A DNA stretch of 64,000 nt from Cephalopachus bancanus (taxonomy: Eukaryota; Chordata; Mammalia; Primates; Tarsiidae): positions 4,293,001 through 4,357,000 of the forward strand of contig JAPVLO010000074.1 of assembly GCA_027257055.1 (NCBI GenBank), given 5' to 3'. Numbering within the stretch: position 1 is the stretch's first letter; each line of letters starts with the position of its first letter. The translations under genes and the position numbers were made by a program. The notes under the pieces are model-generated. The model did not search any database. It had not been told where the DNA came from and was given only the letters and a program-made list of their open reading frames with translations. Positions 25,836 to 36,955 of the stretch are shown piece by piece.

Positions 25836-26559
25836 AAAGAATGTCTTGATCTAGTATAGAAACCAAATATAAAAGAAACTGCAACCATTAATATTTCAGC
25901 ATAACTTTGTTATTTCAGCAGATAAGAAAAGTATAAAATAATGTAACAATGTAAAACTAGACTAGAATGTAAGTCTAGAATGACAGTTAGCATCATTTAC
26001 ATCCTATACTGTACAAGACACCTGCAATTAAAATAAGACATAAAAATTTATAAAGGAAGTAAAATATTTACACTATTCATGACTGATATAATATTTACAT
26101 TTAATTGCATTATAAGATAAAGTATCTAATTACAAGAAAAGTTTTACTATTGTTATTAAATAAAAGATGAATATAAAAACTAATTGCATTTTATATATCA
26201 CCCATAATTTTTATAATGTGATTAAAAACATGTACAATATCACCTGAAAATATAAATTGCCAGGGTAGTAAATCTCTCTGAAAGATCAAGATTTTTGCGA
26301 AAGTACATTAAAGAAGGAAAATTATATATATATATATATATATACACATATATACATATAGAGAGAGAAAATTTTTAATGTCAATGCAATTCAATTAAGT
26401 ACATTTCTGTAATTTTTCTAGCTGAAAATATATGCATATGATAGACCTAAGGAATGAAGATAGTAAAAACATTCTCATTGCATTAAAAAAAAGACAATCT
26501 CTTCCTGATACAAATAACTGTTATAAAACCGAATAGATAAAAATGTGTTTGATAGTGGT
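25836..26559. other. unassigned AT-rich sequence with (AT)n
   Basis: An (AT)n/(ATAC) low-complexity stretch lies at about 26321-26360. The rest has no recognisable element. Confidence 0.45.
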
Positions 26560-27905
26560 AGAGAGAAAGAGAAATAAATCTGTAAACAGCATAGAAATCC
26601 CACAAGCAGACACACGAATTTGGAGGCATAATGAAGAAATGATATGAAATAAGTGAGTGTAAATTATAGATTAACCAATAATAATAACTAGAATAATTTC
26701 TTATCTATACAGAAATATTTTTTCTTAAAAAAACCCTACTTTGTAATATTAGTAAAGAGCAATTCTAGATTAAACAAAAGACTAATGTAAAAAAAGTACA
26801 ACTTTTAGGAAAAAATATGGAGAACACCATTAGGATAGTGAGGTTGATATGATTTTTCACCAGCATCATATAAAGAATAAAAACCATAAAAATAATGTTT
26901 GATAAACTTAAAACATCTGTCTATTGATAGTCATGATAAATAGTATAAAAAGTGTACAAAGCCAAAAACTGAAGATAATATTCACAATATATAACACCAG
27001 TGAAAACACTGAATCTAGATTGTAAAATAATTAACCAAATCAATATGAGTAAATTCATTCTATACAAAAAAGAGAAAGTATTCCACAAAGAAGAAAAAAT
27101 GAATGGCTAATTACAAAAGTGCTCTGTTTTATTACTAAAAAGAGATTTACATTTTGTTTTGGTCCATTCCATAAACAGAAATTGGGAACACTTAAAAAGT
27201 CTAACAAGCCGGGCTCGGTGGCTCAGCCTGTAATCCCACGCTTTGAGAGGCCGAGGTGAGTGGATTGCCTGAGCCCGCAGGTTCGATACCCGCCTGGGCA
27301 ACTTGGTGAGACCTCTTCTCTACAACAAATCAAAAAATTAGCTGGGCGTGGTAGTGCGCACCTGTAGTTCCAGCTACTTGGAAGGCTAAGGAGGAAGGAT
27401 CCCCAGAGCCCAGCAGGTCGAGGCTGTGGTGGCTGGGAGTGGCCACTGCACTCCAGTCTGGGTGACAGAGTGAGACTCCAACTCAAAAAAAAAAAAAGAA
27501 AAAAAAAAAGTCTAACAATGGCAAGAATTTTCAAAAGTGTTCACAATCAAAATGATCATTTGCTGCTTATGGAGATACAAATTAGGAGAAACATTTGGAA
27601 AGAATACCTGATATAGTTTAATAATGTAACTTTGAAATCTATCCACTTCACTCCTAGATATATACCTTACAGAAATTCTTAGACACGAATACCAAGACAC
27701 ATGCACAGGAAAGTTTATAGAAACACTCTTTATACTATCAATAAAGGTACATAAACTATGGATTATATTTATATGTTGAGAATATATTATTGGAATACTA
27801 TGTGGCAGTGAAAAAGAACTAAATCTGTATATAGTAACATTAATGAATCTTTAAAAAGTAATGTTGTGCAAAATACAGTTGTTTTTCCATTTATCTTTGG
27901 TTAAA
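26560..27905 (+). mobile_element. L1M LINE fragment (ORF2), split by an Alu
   Basis: Highly decayed sense L1M ORF2. Before the Alu there are hints such as AAAGACTAATGTAAAAAAAG and ACAAAGAAGAAAAAATGAAT. After it the match is clearer: CACTTCACTCCTAGATATATACC, AGACACATGCACAGGAAAG, TATTGGAATACTATGTGGCAG and ATTAATGAATCTTTAAAAAG. The part before 27000 is the weakest. Interrupted by the Alu at 27208-27504. Confidence 0.65.
27208..27504 (+). mobile_element. Alu SINE, young lineage-specific type
   Basis: Full dimer starting GCCGGGCTCGGTGGCTCAGC with a long A-tail. The TSD AAAAAGTCTAACAA is at 27194-27207 and 27505-27518. The B box reads GGTTCGATACC (27280-27290), still a fit to GGTTCGANNCC. Nested in an L1M. 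The 103-codon antisense frame (27223-27534) is only the SINE. Confidence 0.97.
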
Positions 27906-27949
27906 AAAATTTTAAGATACATGAATAAATAATAAAACTACAAATAAAA

Positions 27950-28440
27950 ACAAGGGGCTAAAGAAGAAAAATACCCAGATGGCAGTTGTTGAATTAAGCA
28001 GGAGATCATTATCCTAAAGCTGTCTTTATACTGTGAGTTGCCATGGAACAGACTACACCCAAAGTAGTGCATAAACAAAACAAAACTTAACTTAGGAGTA
28101 TATATTTTTGTAACAAACAGCTGGGCTTCAGCCAGTAACAAACAGCTAAGCCTCAGCCAATCACAACCAGCTAAGTTTTCAGACAATGTGCAAACAATAT
28201 AAATGTCTCATTACATCCTGCCAAAATGAGGCCTATCTGTCACCACTCAGGTATTTTCTCCAGTTTGCTTCTGTGTTCAGGGTATAAAAGCTCATTCTCT
28301 TGTTGCAGAGTAGAGCTTTATGAACCTCTTCTGGTTTTGAATGCTGCCTGGTTCATGAGTCCTTCCTTGCTCAAATAAACTCTGCTACATTTAATTTTTC
28401 TTACTTCATTTCTTTTAATAAAATCTTTGCATCATTTTAA
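27950..28440 (+). mobile_element. solitary retroviral LTR
   Basis: Has an LTR layout in order: a U3 with tandem 25-bp units (28111-28135, 28136-28160, partial to about 28175) containing AGCCAATCAC-type CCAAT motifs; a TATA motif GGTATAAAAG at 28281-28290; and the polyadenylation signal AATAAA at 28374-28379 after GCTGCCTGGTTCATGAGTCC. No internal retroviral sequence or second LTR lies beside it, so it looks like a solo LTR. The exact ends and family are uncertain; an ERV1/ERV-L-type primate LTR is likely. Confidence 0.72.
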
Positions 28441-29279
28441 GCAATGAAATTAGAGAGGAGCACGCAGAGCTCCTAACATATTTTTATACTAAAATAATGT
28501 ACTTTATTGAGTAAGGTAAGGTTGATTGTCTCTTTTTTCTAAGTCCCCCATTAATATATACTGCAGATTTCCTACAAATTTTTTTATATTTTATTTTAAA
28601 TATGTGTGGTACAATTCAGGATTAGGTAGACAAGTGGACATCCTATAGGTAAAGTTTAGTCCTTCCTTTGGTTCCCACTTTGCCTGGTTTGAGATCAGGT
28701 ACTCTTATTAATGCTGTGTTTCCACCCCCAGCCCCACCTCGGCAGTATCTTGCTACTGCCAATCCCTTTTTATTATTATTTTATTATTTTTATTTTTATT
28801 GTTTAAGCTGAATAATGAGTACGTTGATATTTATTAACATTTTTTTCTCTTTTTAAAACTATAAATCTATGTACATTCTTGTATCTAGTGTATGTCAAAA
28901 TGCAAAAACTTAATGAAAAATGTAATGGTTACCTATGTATAGATACTGGATTTAATTATGCTAAAAGATTTCACATCTTTGCCTTTTTATTTTAAATGAA
29001 GTTTTAAAATAAGACTACACTCACTGTAGAAAATTTGGAAAAAAAAATCTTAATATCACCTATAAACATGTATCCCATGTATAGTCACAGTCAATATTTT
29101 TATGGCTACATTTTAAGTCTTATAAAACCCTAATACACATGTTACAAACAAATGTACTATTCAAAATAATTCCAAATAATTTATGTAGCTACTTTCTGCT
29201 CATGAAAGCAGAACTTAACCTAACATTTTATAAGTATAATTTGCACTTTGTGACTTGTTTCATATAAATGTAGTGTGGA
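28441..29279. other. unassigned AT-rich sequence
   Basis: Contains a TTATTATT-rich low-complexity stretch at about 28765-28800. The piece at about 29010-29110 (CTCACTGTAGAAAATTTGGA, AATATCACCTATAAACATG) resembles a known old repeat but is too decayed to name. Confidence 0.4.
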
Positions 29280-29935
29280 AAAGGGTGAGAAAAAGCAATC
29301 TTACAATGGAGATGCCAATCAAATACTACCTCAGCCAGGTGATCAAGGTTAACATCACAATTGAACAGTCATGTTAATTGTCGATAACGCATACCCTTTA
29401 TAATGTGGTGAGAAGGTCACTTCACCACTGTGTTCTTCCTCCCAGATAACCCATAACCCTGATCAAGTCACGAGAAAAACTTTAGGCAAACCAATTGGTT
29501 GACCTGCTACAAAATACCTGTGCCGTACTCCTGAAAACTGTCAAAATCATCAAGAAAAGGAAAGGCTGATCAAAGGCCCCAGTCCAGAGAAATTTAAGAA
29601 AACATAAGGACCAAATGCGATGTGATATCCCAGGTGAGATCTGGAACAGATAAAGACATTAAACATATTAATGGAATCCAAGTAAGATATGGAGTATAGT
29701 TAATAATACTAATAATATATCAATATTTGTTTATTAGTGGTAAGAAATGATTGTGTATTTATTTCCTTACATTAGTGTGGTATTTTCCACACTAATGTAA
29801 GGTGTGGTATTTTCCACACTAATGTAAGGTCTTAACAACAGAGGAAACTGAATGTGTAGTATATGAACACTCTGAATTGTGTTTATGCATTCCTGTGAAT
29901 TTAAACTATTCTAATATAAATAATTATTTAAAAAA
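29280..29935 (+). mobile_element. old L1M (L1ME-like) 3' UTR with local palindrome
   Basis: Landmarks of an old L1 3' UTR in order: AAAATCATCAAGAAAAGGAA, TAAGGACCAAATGCGATGTG, ATCTGGAACAGATAAAGACAT, TATGGAGTATAGTTAATAAT, TATCAATATTTGTTTATTAG and ACACTAATGTAAGGTCTTAA. Near its end the element carries a perfect hairpin and a 27-bp tandem duplication (annotated separately) that are not part of the family pattern. Confidence 0.7.
29765..29829. repeat. perfect 16-bp-arm palindrome with 27-bp tandem duplication
   Basis: CCTTACATTAGTGTGG (29765-29780), loop TATTTT (29781-29786) and the exact reverse complement CCACACTAATGTAAGG (29787-29802) form a perfect hairpin. The 27 bp at 29776-29802 is then repeated exactly at 29803-29829. 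It sits inside an old L1 3' UTR whose other bases are diverged, so perfect identity implies a recent local event. Confidence 0.97.
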
Positions 29936-30565
29936 TAAAAACAAAAATCAACATCATACAATTTTCTTTTTTGGCTTTCCTATTTTCATTTAACATACTA
30001 ATTCCTATGTATTCCCAAATTATAGTTCAAGTTATTACTTGAATGGATGAATGATTTTAACATCATACAGTGTTTTTGTTGCTAATTCAGACTTCCAGCA
30101 GCCTGTGTTACTAAGAAAGAAATTAGAGTACTAAGAGCTTAAAAACAAAAGTGCATGCCTATGTCTGATAAAGCAGGGTCAAAACCAATATGTATTTACA
30201 ATGTATATCTTGATAGTTTAACAGATTTCTGGAATAGTCATATTTCCTATTCTTAGACTAAAATGTTGGAGAAAAAAATTCCAGATTTCAGTTTGCTACA
30301 TGGTAAAGATTTTGAAAATGGGAAAAGATGGCACACAAAAAGGTGTTTATTATATTTCTGGATAGAAATAATTTATAAATAAGAACATATAGGCCTATAG
30401 CCTATTGTCACCTCAGAGCTAGAACCTGTAAAACATAAGCAATAAGACCATTGTTGGGCTCATGTCTTCCATAATCTTTACAGAAAATAACTCTAGGAAA
30501 GTACAGTACCTGTTCATAAGATACTGCATACTAACATTCTAATATTTCATAGGCTAATATTAGAC
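29936..30565. other. unassigned AT-rich sequence
   Basis: No repeat family or gene recognised. Confidence 0.4.
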
Positions 30566-30932
30566 TATATACAATGGAATATTACATAGCCGTAAAGAAG
30601 GACAAACATATGGACTCTGCAACAATTGGTATGGATTTAGAGTTTATAATACTCAGCGATCTATCACAGAAACAAAGAACTGAGTACCATGTGTTCTCAG
30701 TCATAAACAAACCCTGACCATTTATCATAATACTATAAGAAAGGATTTGGCAGTAGTGAGATACTGCCAGGGGAGTGGGCGGGGGGGACATATATCATCA
30801 ATAAGGGTGCAATAAGGGATCTCAAACCAGGCAAAGTGAGGACCAAAGGGAGAACCAAACTTTACCTGAACGATGACCACTTATCTGCCTAATACTGAAT
30901 TGTACTCCACATATTTAAAATGATAATAAGAG
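30566..30932 (+). mobile_element. 5'-truncated L1, ORF2 end and 3' UTR
   Basis: Starts in ORF2-end text (ACAATGGAATATTACATAGCC), then AACAAAGAACTGAGTACCAT and a 3' UTR with TACTATAAGAAAGGATTTGG, a G-rich run (GGGGAGTGGGCGGGGGGGAC) and CTTTACCTGAACGATGACCA. The same 3' UTR type is used by the large L1 at 43-50.8 kb and by the fragment at 11.4 kb. The G-rich tract is typical of L1 3' UTRs. Confidence 0.85.
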
Positions 30933-33284
30933 AAAATATTTTTTTAAATCTTTCAATTTGGACCTTAGGATACAAATAGCTAAAAAAAGTAAGAACATTG
31001 CGATAAGTTTTTAAAAAATACTTTTTCGGGCGATTTTTTTGTCCTTTAGAAATTGATTCACAATTCAGTTATACTTGAAGTCATCTCATTTTGGACATTT
31101 TGGAGTCCTTTCTGTCCATTTATGTTTTTTGACGTAATTCCTCTAGATAGATAGATAGATAGAATTGCAATGCAGCATTTTTTGAGTAACCCTGAGGATT
31201 GCAAAGTATTTTTATGGTTAGCTATAAAGACTGAAAAATAGCTACATTTTTATAATTTATAGTATTTATAAATCACTAGGATGCCTTTAAATTTAATCAC
31301 AATCTACTTATCCCAGTACTCTTTGTTGGAAGTCAAGGAATTTTCATGTTTAGAGATGATCCATGTTGCTAGAGACAGACACAGTGTTGCTGTGTACCAG
31401 ATAATTATTCCAGAAGTGAAAAGTTCAAGGCATTCTGGGTCTATAATATAAGCCATTAAATTGTTAATTTTCAAAATTTGCTTTGAAGCGGGACAAGAAA
31501 ATTTATTGGTTTTTCATTCTTTTAACATTTTTGAACTGTGAAATACACACAGCTTCTTTGCAGGTTGTTAAATTTGGAGCAGCTCAATGTCCACTGAGCA
31601 TGTGTCAGTTTGTGAAGTGTCTGTGTGTGCATAAGTTTGTGTTTCCAGTAAAGATTTTGAGAACTTCTACTATGTGTGATAGTAGAAATCCAGGTTAACT
31701 ATGCTTTCCAGTATGCACATGCAATCTTTTTCAACAGGCATTGTTATTTGAGCATCACTGATTCAAACACACCAACTGAATGTTGCTGTAAAGCAAATGT
31801 TACTGCTTTCTGTGTCCCATCAACCAGAAATCATTAGTTCTTAGGTCTGCAGACTTTTAGAAATATGATACAAATTCAAGGAGTAGGAATCTTCCTTTGA
31901 AATATAAGCATGATCAAAAATCCATCTCTCCAGACAATATTTAGTTCAGTAGGGGGACTCTTAAACTTAAATCTAGCTATGTCTGCAAGGCTGCTCCAGG
32001 TTATATTTCCACTGCTTCAAAAAGAATTCTTATTAGCATTGATTTCCGATAACCTATAAAATCTGTGACACCTCCCTGCAGGCTCAAGTTGAAGATGTCA
32101 AACCTTGGTTGGCCTTTCTGCACCTGATATCCTTTAGAAGCCTAGCGAAACACATTTCCATGGAGTGGGAAGGGAGCCAAATGCATGTTAAGTAAGTCAT
32201 AAAGATAAGACTTGGTTTCCAGAGAATTGGTAATTTTATATGACCTGAAAATAAAATCATAATAACTTTTGAGCATCCTCACTCATTTGATAGTAACATT
32301 TGGGTAGTTGTAATAGAACTGGGTCACTGCTTTAAGGATTATGCCTTCTAAACTGAAAACAATATATATTCAAAGGAGTTGCAATCTCTGGGCTTATTTA
32401 TTTATTTGTTTATTCATTCATTCATTTATTTATTTATTTTGCAGGAGAGGGTCCTCAGTATTCATTCAGTGAAATCGATTCTGTGATAAATACTTTTTTC
32501 TTTTTTGCTCAGGATTTCTAATCTAAATCCATACATTATAAACTGAGCTCTCCAAAGCTTTAAAAATTGACAAGAGGCTAAGAAAATGAATGGACTTGGA
32601 AGAAAACATCTCTTTTAATGCAGGCTTAGACTAGGTAGTAGCAATCAATCTATAACACCAAAATTTAAAGGCTTTCTAGACACTATGTAGGATCCATATT
32701 TTATCTTTCTTGTAAACTTGAGGTTCTGTTTAATAATCCCACTGACAGATAAAAGAAGATTCATCCAAATAGGAGCAAAAGAATCTCTCACCCATCTATA
32801 TACATTTTTTACTTCCCTTTCAACTATTTATTTTCCTTGAGAAAAATAACTGATCTTTCTTCAGCAAATATGTCCTTGTCTGTCTTTCTTGAACAACACG
32901 TTATCAACTTATATAATTTATGGCATATGGACAAACTCTAATCACGTCTTTACTATTGGAGAGTTGACTGTGAGTCATGTTGTTTCGAAAACCAAGATAT
33001 TTTCATAATAAACTAGGAAAACAGTATCACAGACTTGAAGAAAAAATGTATAGGAATACGTTCACGAAAAGTGTTCTTAATTCTTATCTAAACTGTGATA
33101 GTATGTCTTATCCACTGAAATCCAACTCATTTTTTCAACTTCCAACTTGAAATAGCCACATGGATGCAAACTAACGTGTTTGCAGAAGAACTCCTGACTG
33201 CTAAACCCGAATTTACTCTTCCACCAGCCATTTTCAGCTCAGCCAATGCAACCAGCATTGTTTCAGTTTTACAAACCAAATCCT
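30933..33284. other. unassigned intergenic sequence
   Basis: Unique-looking. Has (TAGA)n at 31144-31162 and a TTTA/TTCA-rich microsatellite at 32393-32441. No coding frame with a domain. The stretch 31480-31900 has somewhat higher complexity, but I recognise nothing in it. Confidence 0.45.
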
Positions 33285-33838
33285 AGGCTCTGTTCTTGAT
33301 TTCTCTTTTTTCTTTCGTCTTTCTCAAATTCAAACCATCACCAAATTCTTTCAGGTCTATTTTCAAAATGCAGAATACATTTAACCCTTGTTTTCCTAAT
33401 CTCTACTGCTATGACCCCAACACAAACTATCATCATCTGTCTCAGGACTATTGCAGTGACCTCCTACTTGATATTTTTACTTCCATTCTTTACAATTTCT
33501 CCTTACAATGCATTAAATTTCCAGAAGTCAGGAGGATTGTTTTTAAATGTAAATCAGATTATTTCTCTGCACTAATTGACATTTTATATTGTTTTCTCAT
33601 TGCATTTGCAATATAGTACACTGTCCTTATTCCAGACTCTGGCAATTTATAAGAATGTGCATGCTACCACAGACCTCTTTCCTGCTGTTATTCCAGCTAC
33701 ACTGACCACTCTGTTTTCCTCATATTATATAGTTTTGTTCCCTCCTGAGGATTTTTGCTGTTGTTACTCTGCCGGAGCTCTCTTCTCCCAGTTGTTCCCT
33801 GAGGACTACTCTAGGTCATTCACCCCACATAAAAAATC

Positions 33839-34226
33839 AACAACAATAAGACACTACTACACACCTACTAGAATGGTCCTCATTCAAAACACTGGCAACA
33901 TCAAATGCTGGAAATGATGTAGTACAGGAAGTCACTGCCGATGATAATACAAAATAGTGTAGCCACTTTGGAAGAAAGCTTTGTTTCTTACAACTAAACA
34001 TACTCTTTTCATATGATCCAGCAATTGCACTCTTTGGTATTTACCGCAATGAATTGAAAACTTCATTACACACAAAAACCTGCCCAATGATGTTTATAAC
34101 AGCTTTATAAGTAATTGTGAAAACCTGGAAGCAACCAAATGCTCATCAGTAATTGAGTAATTAAATACACATTAGAAATGAACTGTGGAATTCCATTCCA
34201 AACATATATAATATGAATATAATATA
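33839..34226 (+). mobile_element. L1M ORF2 fragment nested in L2, 21-bp TSD
   Basis: Sense L1 ORF2 text: AGACACTACTACACACCTAC, AATAGTGTAGCCACTTTGGA, CATATGATCCAGCAATTGCA and TGTTTATAACAGCTTTATAA. It is bounded by an exact 21-bp repeat at 33818-33838 and 34227-34247 that begins ATTCACCCCACAT. The right end is an AT-rich run (ATAATATGAATATAATAT), not an L1 3' UTR with an A-tail, so both ends of the L1 are missing although the duplication is perfect. It resembles the L1M at 36063-36955. Confidence 0.85.
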
Positions 34227-34398
34227 ATTCACCCCACATAAAAAATCCCTAATTCCCAGTCACTTTCGATCACATCATGGTTAATTTTCCTCACCTGATT
34301 TATCTCTCTAAGAAATTATCTCAATTATTTATCTGTGTGCATATTGGCAGTTTTTCTTCAACCCCTAGAACGTAAGTTGCATTAGAAAAGCAACTTTC

Positions 34399-34692
34399 GC
34401 TGGGCTCGGTGGCTCAGCCTGTAATCCCACGCCTTTGGGAGGCTGAGGTGAGTGGATTGCCTGAGCCCGTGGGTTCGAGACCCGCTTGGGCAGCGAGACC
34501 TCATCTCTACAATAAATCAAAAAATCAACCGGGCATAGTAGCACATGCCTGTAATTCCGGCTACTTGGAAGGCTGAGGCGGAAGGATCGCCGGAGCCCAG
34601 CAGGTCAAGGCTGCGGTGGCCGGGAGCGGCCACTGCACTCCAGTCTGGGCGACAGAGTGAGACCCCAACTCAAAAAAAAAAAAAAAAAAAAG
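34399..34692 (+). mobile_element. Alu SINE, young lineage-specific type, nested in L2
   Basis: Full dimer starting GCTGGGCTCGGTGGCTCAGC with a long A-tail. The TSD GAAAAGCAACTTTC/GAAAAGAAACTTTC (one mismatch) is at 34385-34398 and 34693-34706. The B box GGTTCGAGACC is at 34472-34482 and the right-arm GTGGCC/GGCCAC hairpin at 34616-34633. Confidence 0.96.
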
Positions 34693-34800
34693 GAAAAGAA
34701 ACTTTCTTTTGAACACAATATGCCTATCATAGTGCCTAGCACATACATTAAGTAATTAGAACATTAAAAAATGTTGAGTCAATAAGTTAATTTTCTGTCA

Positions 34801-36062
34801 GTGAAACACATAAAGGCCCTTAATTAATATCAGAAATCAGAATGATTTATAACTTCATTCTCAGCTTGAATGAACATATTCTCAAACACTTTTATTGCTG
34901 CTTAAAAACACGAACAAGTTTGTGTTCTTCAACCCTCCCTTGCCAAAAAAAGAAATTTTAAGTAACAAAGTGTTTTAAGTTTACGCAGTTTTTACAAAAC
35001 AAAATTAAATTACATCTTAAGCTGTGTTTATAAATACAAAACTTTAGGTACTTAATATCCATTTTGTTTAATGCCCATAGTTCTATACTGTTAGGAATTT
35101 TATTTTGTGGAAAATCTTTTTTGCCCTGCATGTGTTGTTTATGCCTGGAAGCATGCATGAAGCCTCCACTGGTGGTGTGAGGAGATAAGCTAGTGCCACA
35201 GCTAGGTGATGAGACAGCTAAATATGGCCACAATAAATCAGAAATCAAACCTAGCTACAACCAGCAGAGTTTTGTATTTTCGGCCTTGCCAGAAATATCA
35301 AAACACGTTTTCCTGTCTGAAAACAAGCTTTATATGGAAAATAGTTTGCAACAAAGAGAATCAGTTTGTGGTTTGGTTTAAATACCAACAAACAGGCTCT
35401 TTAAAATAGAAGTCACCAATAAATTTCACTTGCCAGAAACACTGCAACCATAAAAGGTTAATGACTCATTCTTTGTTTCAACCAGAGAATTTACTGATGA
35501 AGTATCCACAGATAAAATGTGACAAGTTCTTGAATGCATGTTGGAACAGAGCCATTTATACTTCAGTGGTGAACAAATCTACTTTAAAATTAATACTTTC
35601 CTGCTACAAATCCAGTGTGGAAGCCCTAACTTATTTCATCATACTGTAATTTTTCATTAAAACATCCTACATTTCTTTTTAGAAAATCACATTTCATCAA
35701 TACCCTTTTATACAATTGTATCACTTAATGTAGACAATAAGTGAAATGCCTCTCAGAAGTAAAAAAGGCAGAAATTATTTGATTTCTTTTTAACAATAGT
35801 AGGAATAGATTAAGGGAACTTGTATCAGGATAATTGAAGTAAATACTGAGGCAAAGCTTTTAGAGTTTCCATGAAAAAACAAAAATAGAATAATTTACAG
35901 TAGAACTTAAAATTCGTACTAAACTATAATCCTTATAAGTTGGGTTCATTTCTCTCTCTCTTTCTTTCCTTCTTAATAATATCATGAAGACATTCCATGA
36001 TATGATAGTAACATAATGTTAATTCAATAGAATAATTTAAATAGAAAGGACAAAAGTCAACT
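34801..36062. other. unassigned intergenic sequence
   Basis: No repeat family recognised. Several short overlapping open frames around 34958-35649 show no domain or conserved start context and are not called as genes. Confidence 0.4.
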
Positions 36063-36955
36063 TCAAACAACGAGGCACTACTACCCATCTATTAGAATGG
36101 CTCACCTACAAAATATTGGCGACAGCAAATGCTGGGAAGGTGTGGAACAAGAGCTCATTGATTTTTGTTGGGGATACAAAATGGTATAGCTACTTTGGAA
36201 GAAGGCTTCCTAGTTTCTTACAACTAAACTTTCATATAATCCAGCAATTGCACCCTTTGTATTTACGTAAGTGAACTGAAAACTTCTTTCCACACAAAAA
36301 TCTGCACGTAGATATTTGTCACAGCTTTATTAATAATTCTGAAAACTTGGAAGCAACTAAATGCACATCAGTAGGTGAATGGATAAATGAACTGTGGTAT
36401 ATCCAGAAACTAGAATATGATTTAGTGTTTACAAAAAAAAGTTATCAAACAACAAAAAATTCATGGAAGAACCTAAAATGTACATTACTAAGTGAAATAA
36501 TCCCCTTTTAAAAGGTTAAATACAGTGTAATTCCAACTTTATGGAATTATGGAAAAAGCGAAAATATATAGACAGTAAAAAGATTAGTAGTTATCAGAAG
36601 TTACAGGGAAGAAAGGATGGATAGGTGGAACATAGATTAATTTTAGAGAGGTAAAACTATTCTTTATGGTACTACAGGGGTAGATATATATCATAATACA
36701 AGTGTCAGACCCTTAGATTTACAACACCAGAAGGAACCCTTAATGTAAACTGAAAACTTTGGATGATTATAATGTGCTAATGTAAGTTCACTCATTTTGT
36801 AACAAAAGTACCACTGCGGTGTAGAATTCTGTCATTGGGCAAGTTTCCTGTTGTGGGAACCAGAGGGGTTATGGGAACTGTGTTTCGTACTCCATAGCGC
36901 TGTGAATCGAAAGCTACTCTAAAATAGAAAGCTTATTCATAAAATCTTGCAGATA
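36063..36955 (+). mobile_element. old L1M LINE, ORF2 end and 3' UTR
   Basis: Sense L1M: GGCACTACTACCCATCTATT, ATGGTATAGCTACTTTGGAA, GAATGGATAAATGAACTGTG and AAGTGAAATAATCCCCTTTT. It ends in an old 3' UTR with ACACCAGAAGGAACCCTTAA, TTGTAACAAAAGTACCACTG and GTGAATCGAAAGCTACTCTA. 5'-truncated, no TSD seen, no frame open. Confidence 0.85.

Larger units (their letters stand above)
33285..34800 (+). mobile_element. L2 LINE 3' half, with two nested insertions
   Basis: Diverged but clear L2 order. Landmarks include TCACCAAATTCTTTCAGGTC, AACTATCATCATCTGTCTCAG, GACTATTGCAGTGACCTCCT, AAATCAGATTATTTCTCTGC, CCAGCTACACTGACCACTCT, GCTCTCTTCTCCCAGTTGTT, CCCAGTCACTTTCGATCACA, CCCCTAGAACGTAAGTTGC and, after the Alu, TAGTGCCTAGCACATACATT. 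These translate to no intact frame. The element is cut by an L1M fragment (33839-34226) and an Alu (34399-34692). L2 is a mammal-wide LINE extinct for about 100 million years. Open frames at 33296-33917 are remnants or chance. Confidence 0.82.

Noticed and set aside
27223..27534. 103-codon open frame (minus strand)
   Set aside because: It lies wholly over an Alu and its tail. Similar frames over the Alus at 19285-19582, 24790-25023 and 55558-55842 have the same cause.
28281..28290. TATA box of a cellular gene promoter
   Set aside because: It sits in an LTR with U3 repeats and a polyadenylation signal 90 bp downstream; no gene follows.
33296..33917. Two overlapping frames of 106 and 113 codons
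   Set aside because: They lie in a strongly diverged L2; no conserved LINE protein frame, and the second runs into the nested L1M.
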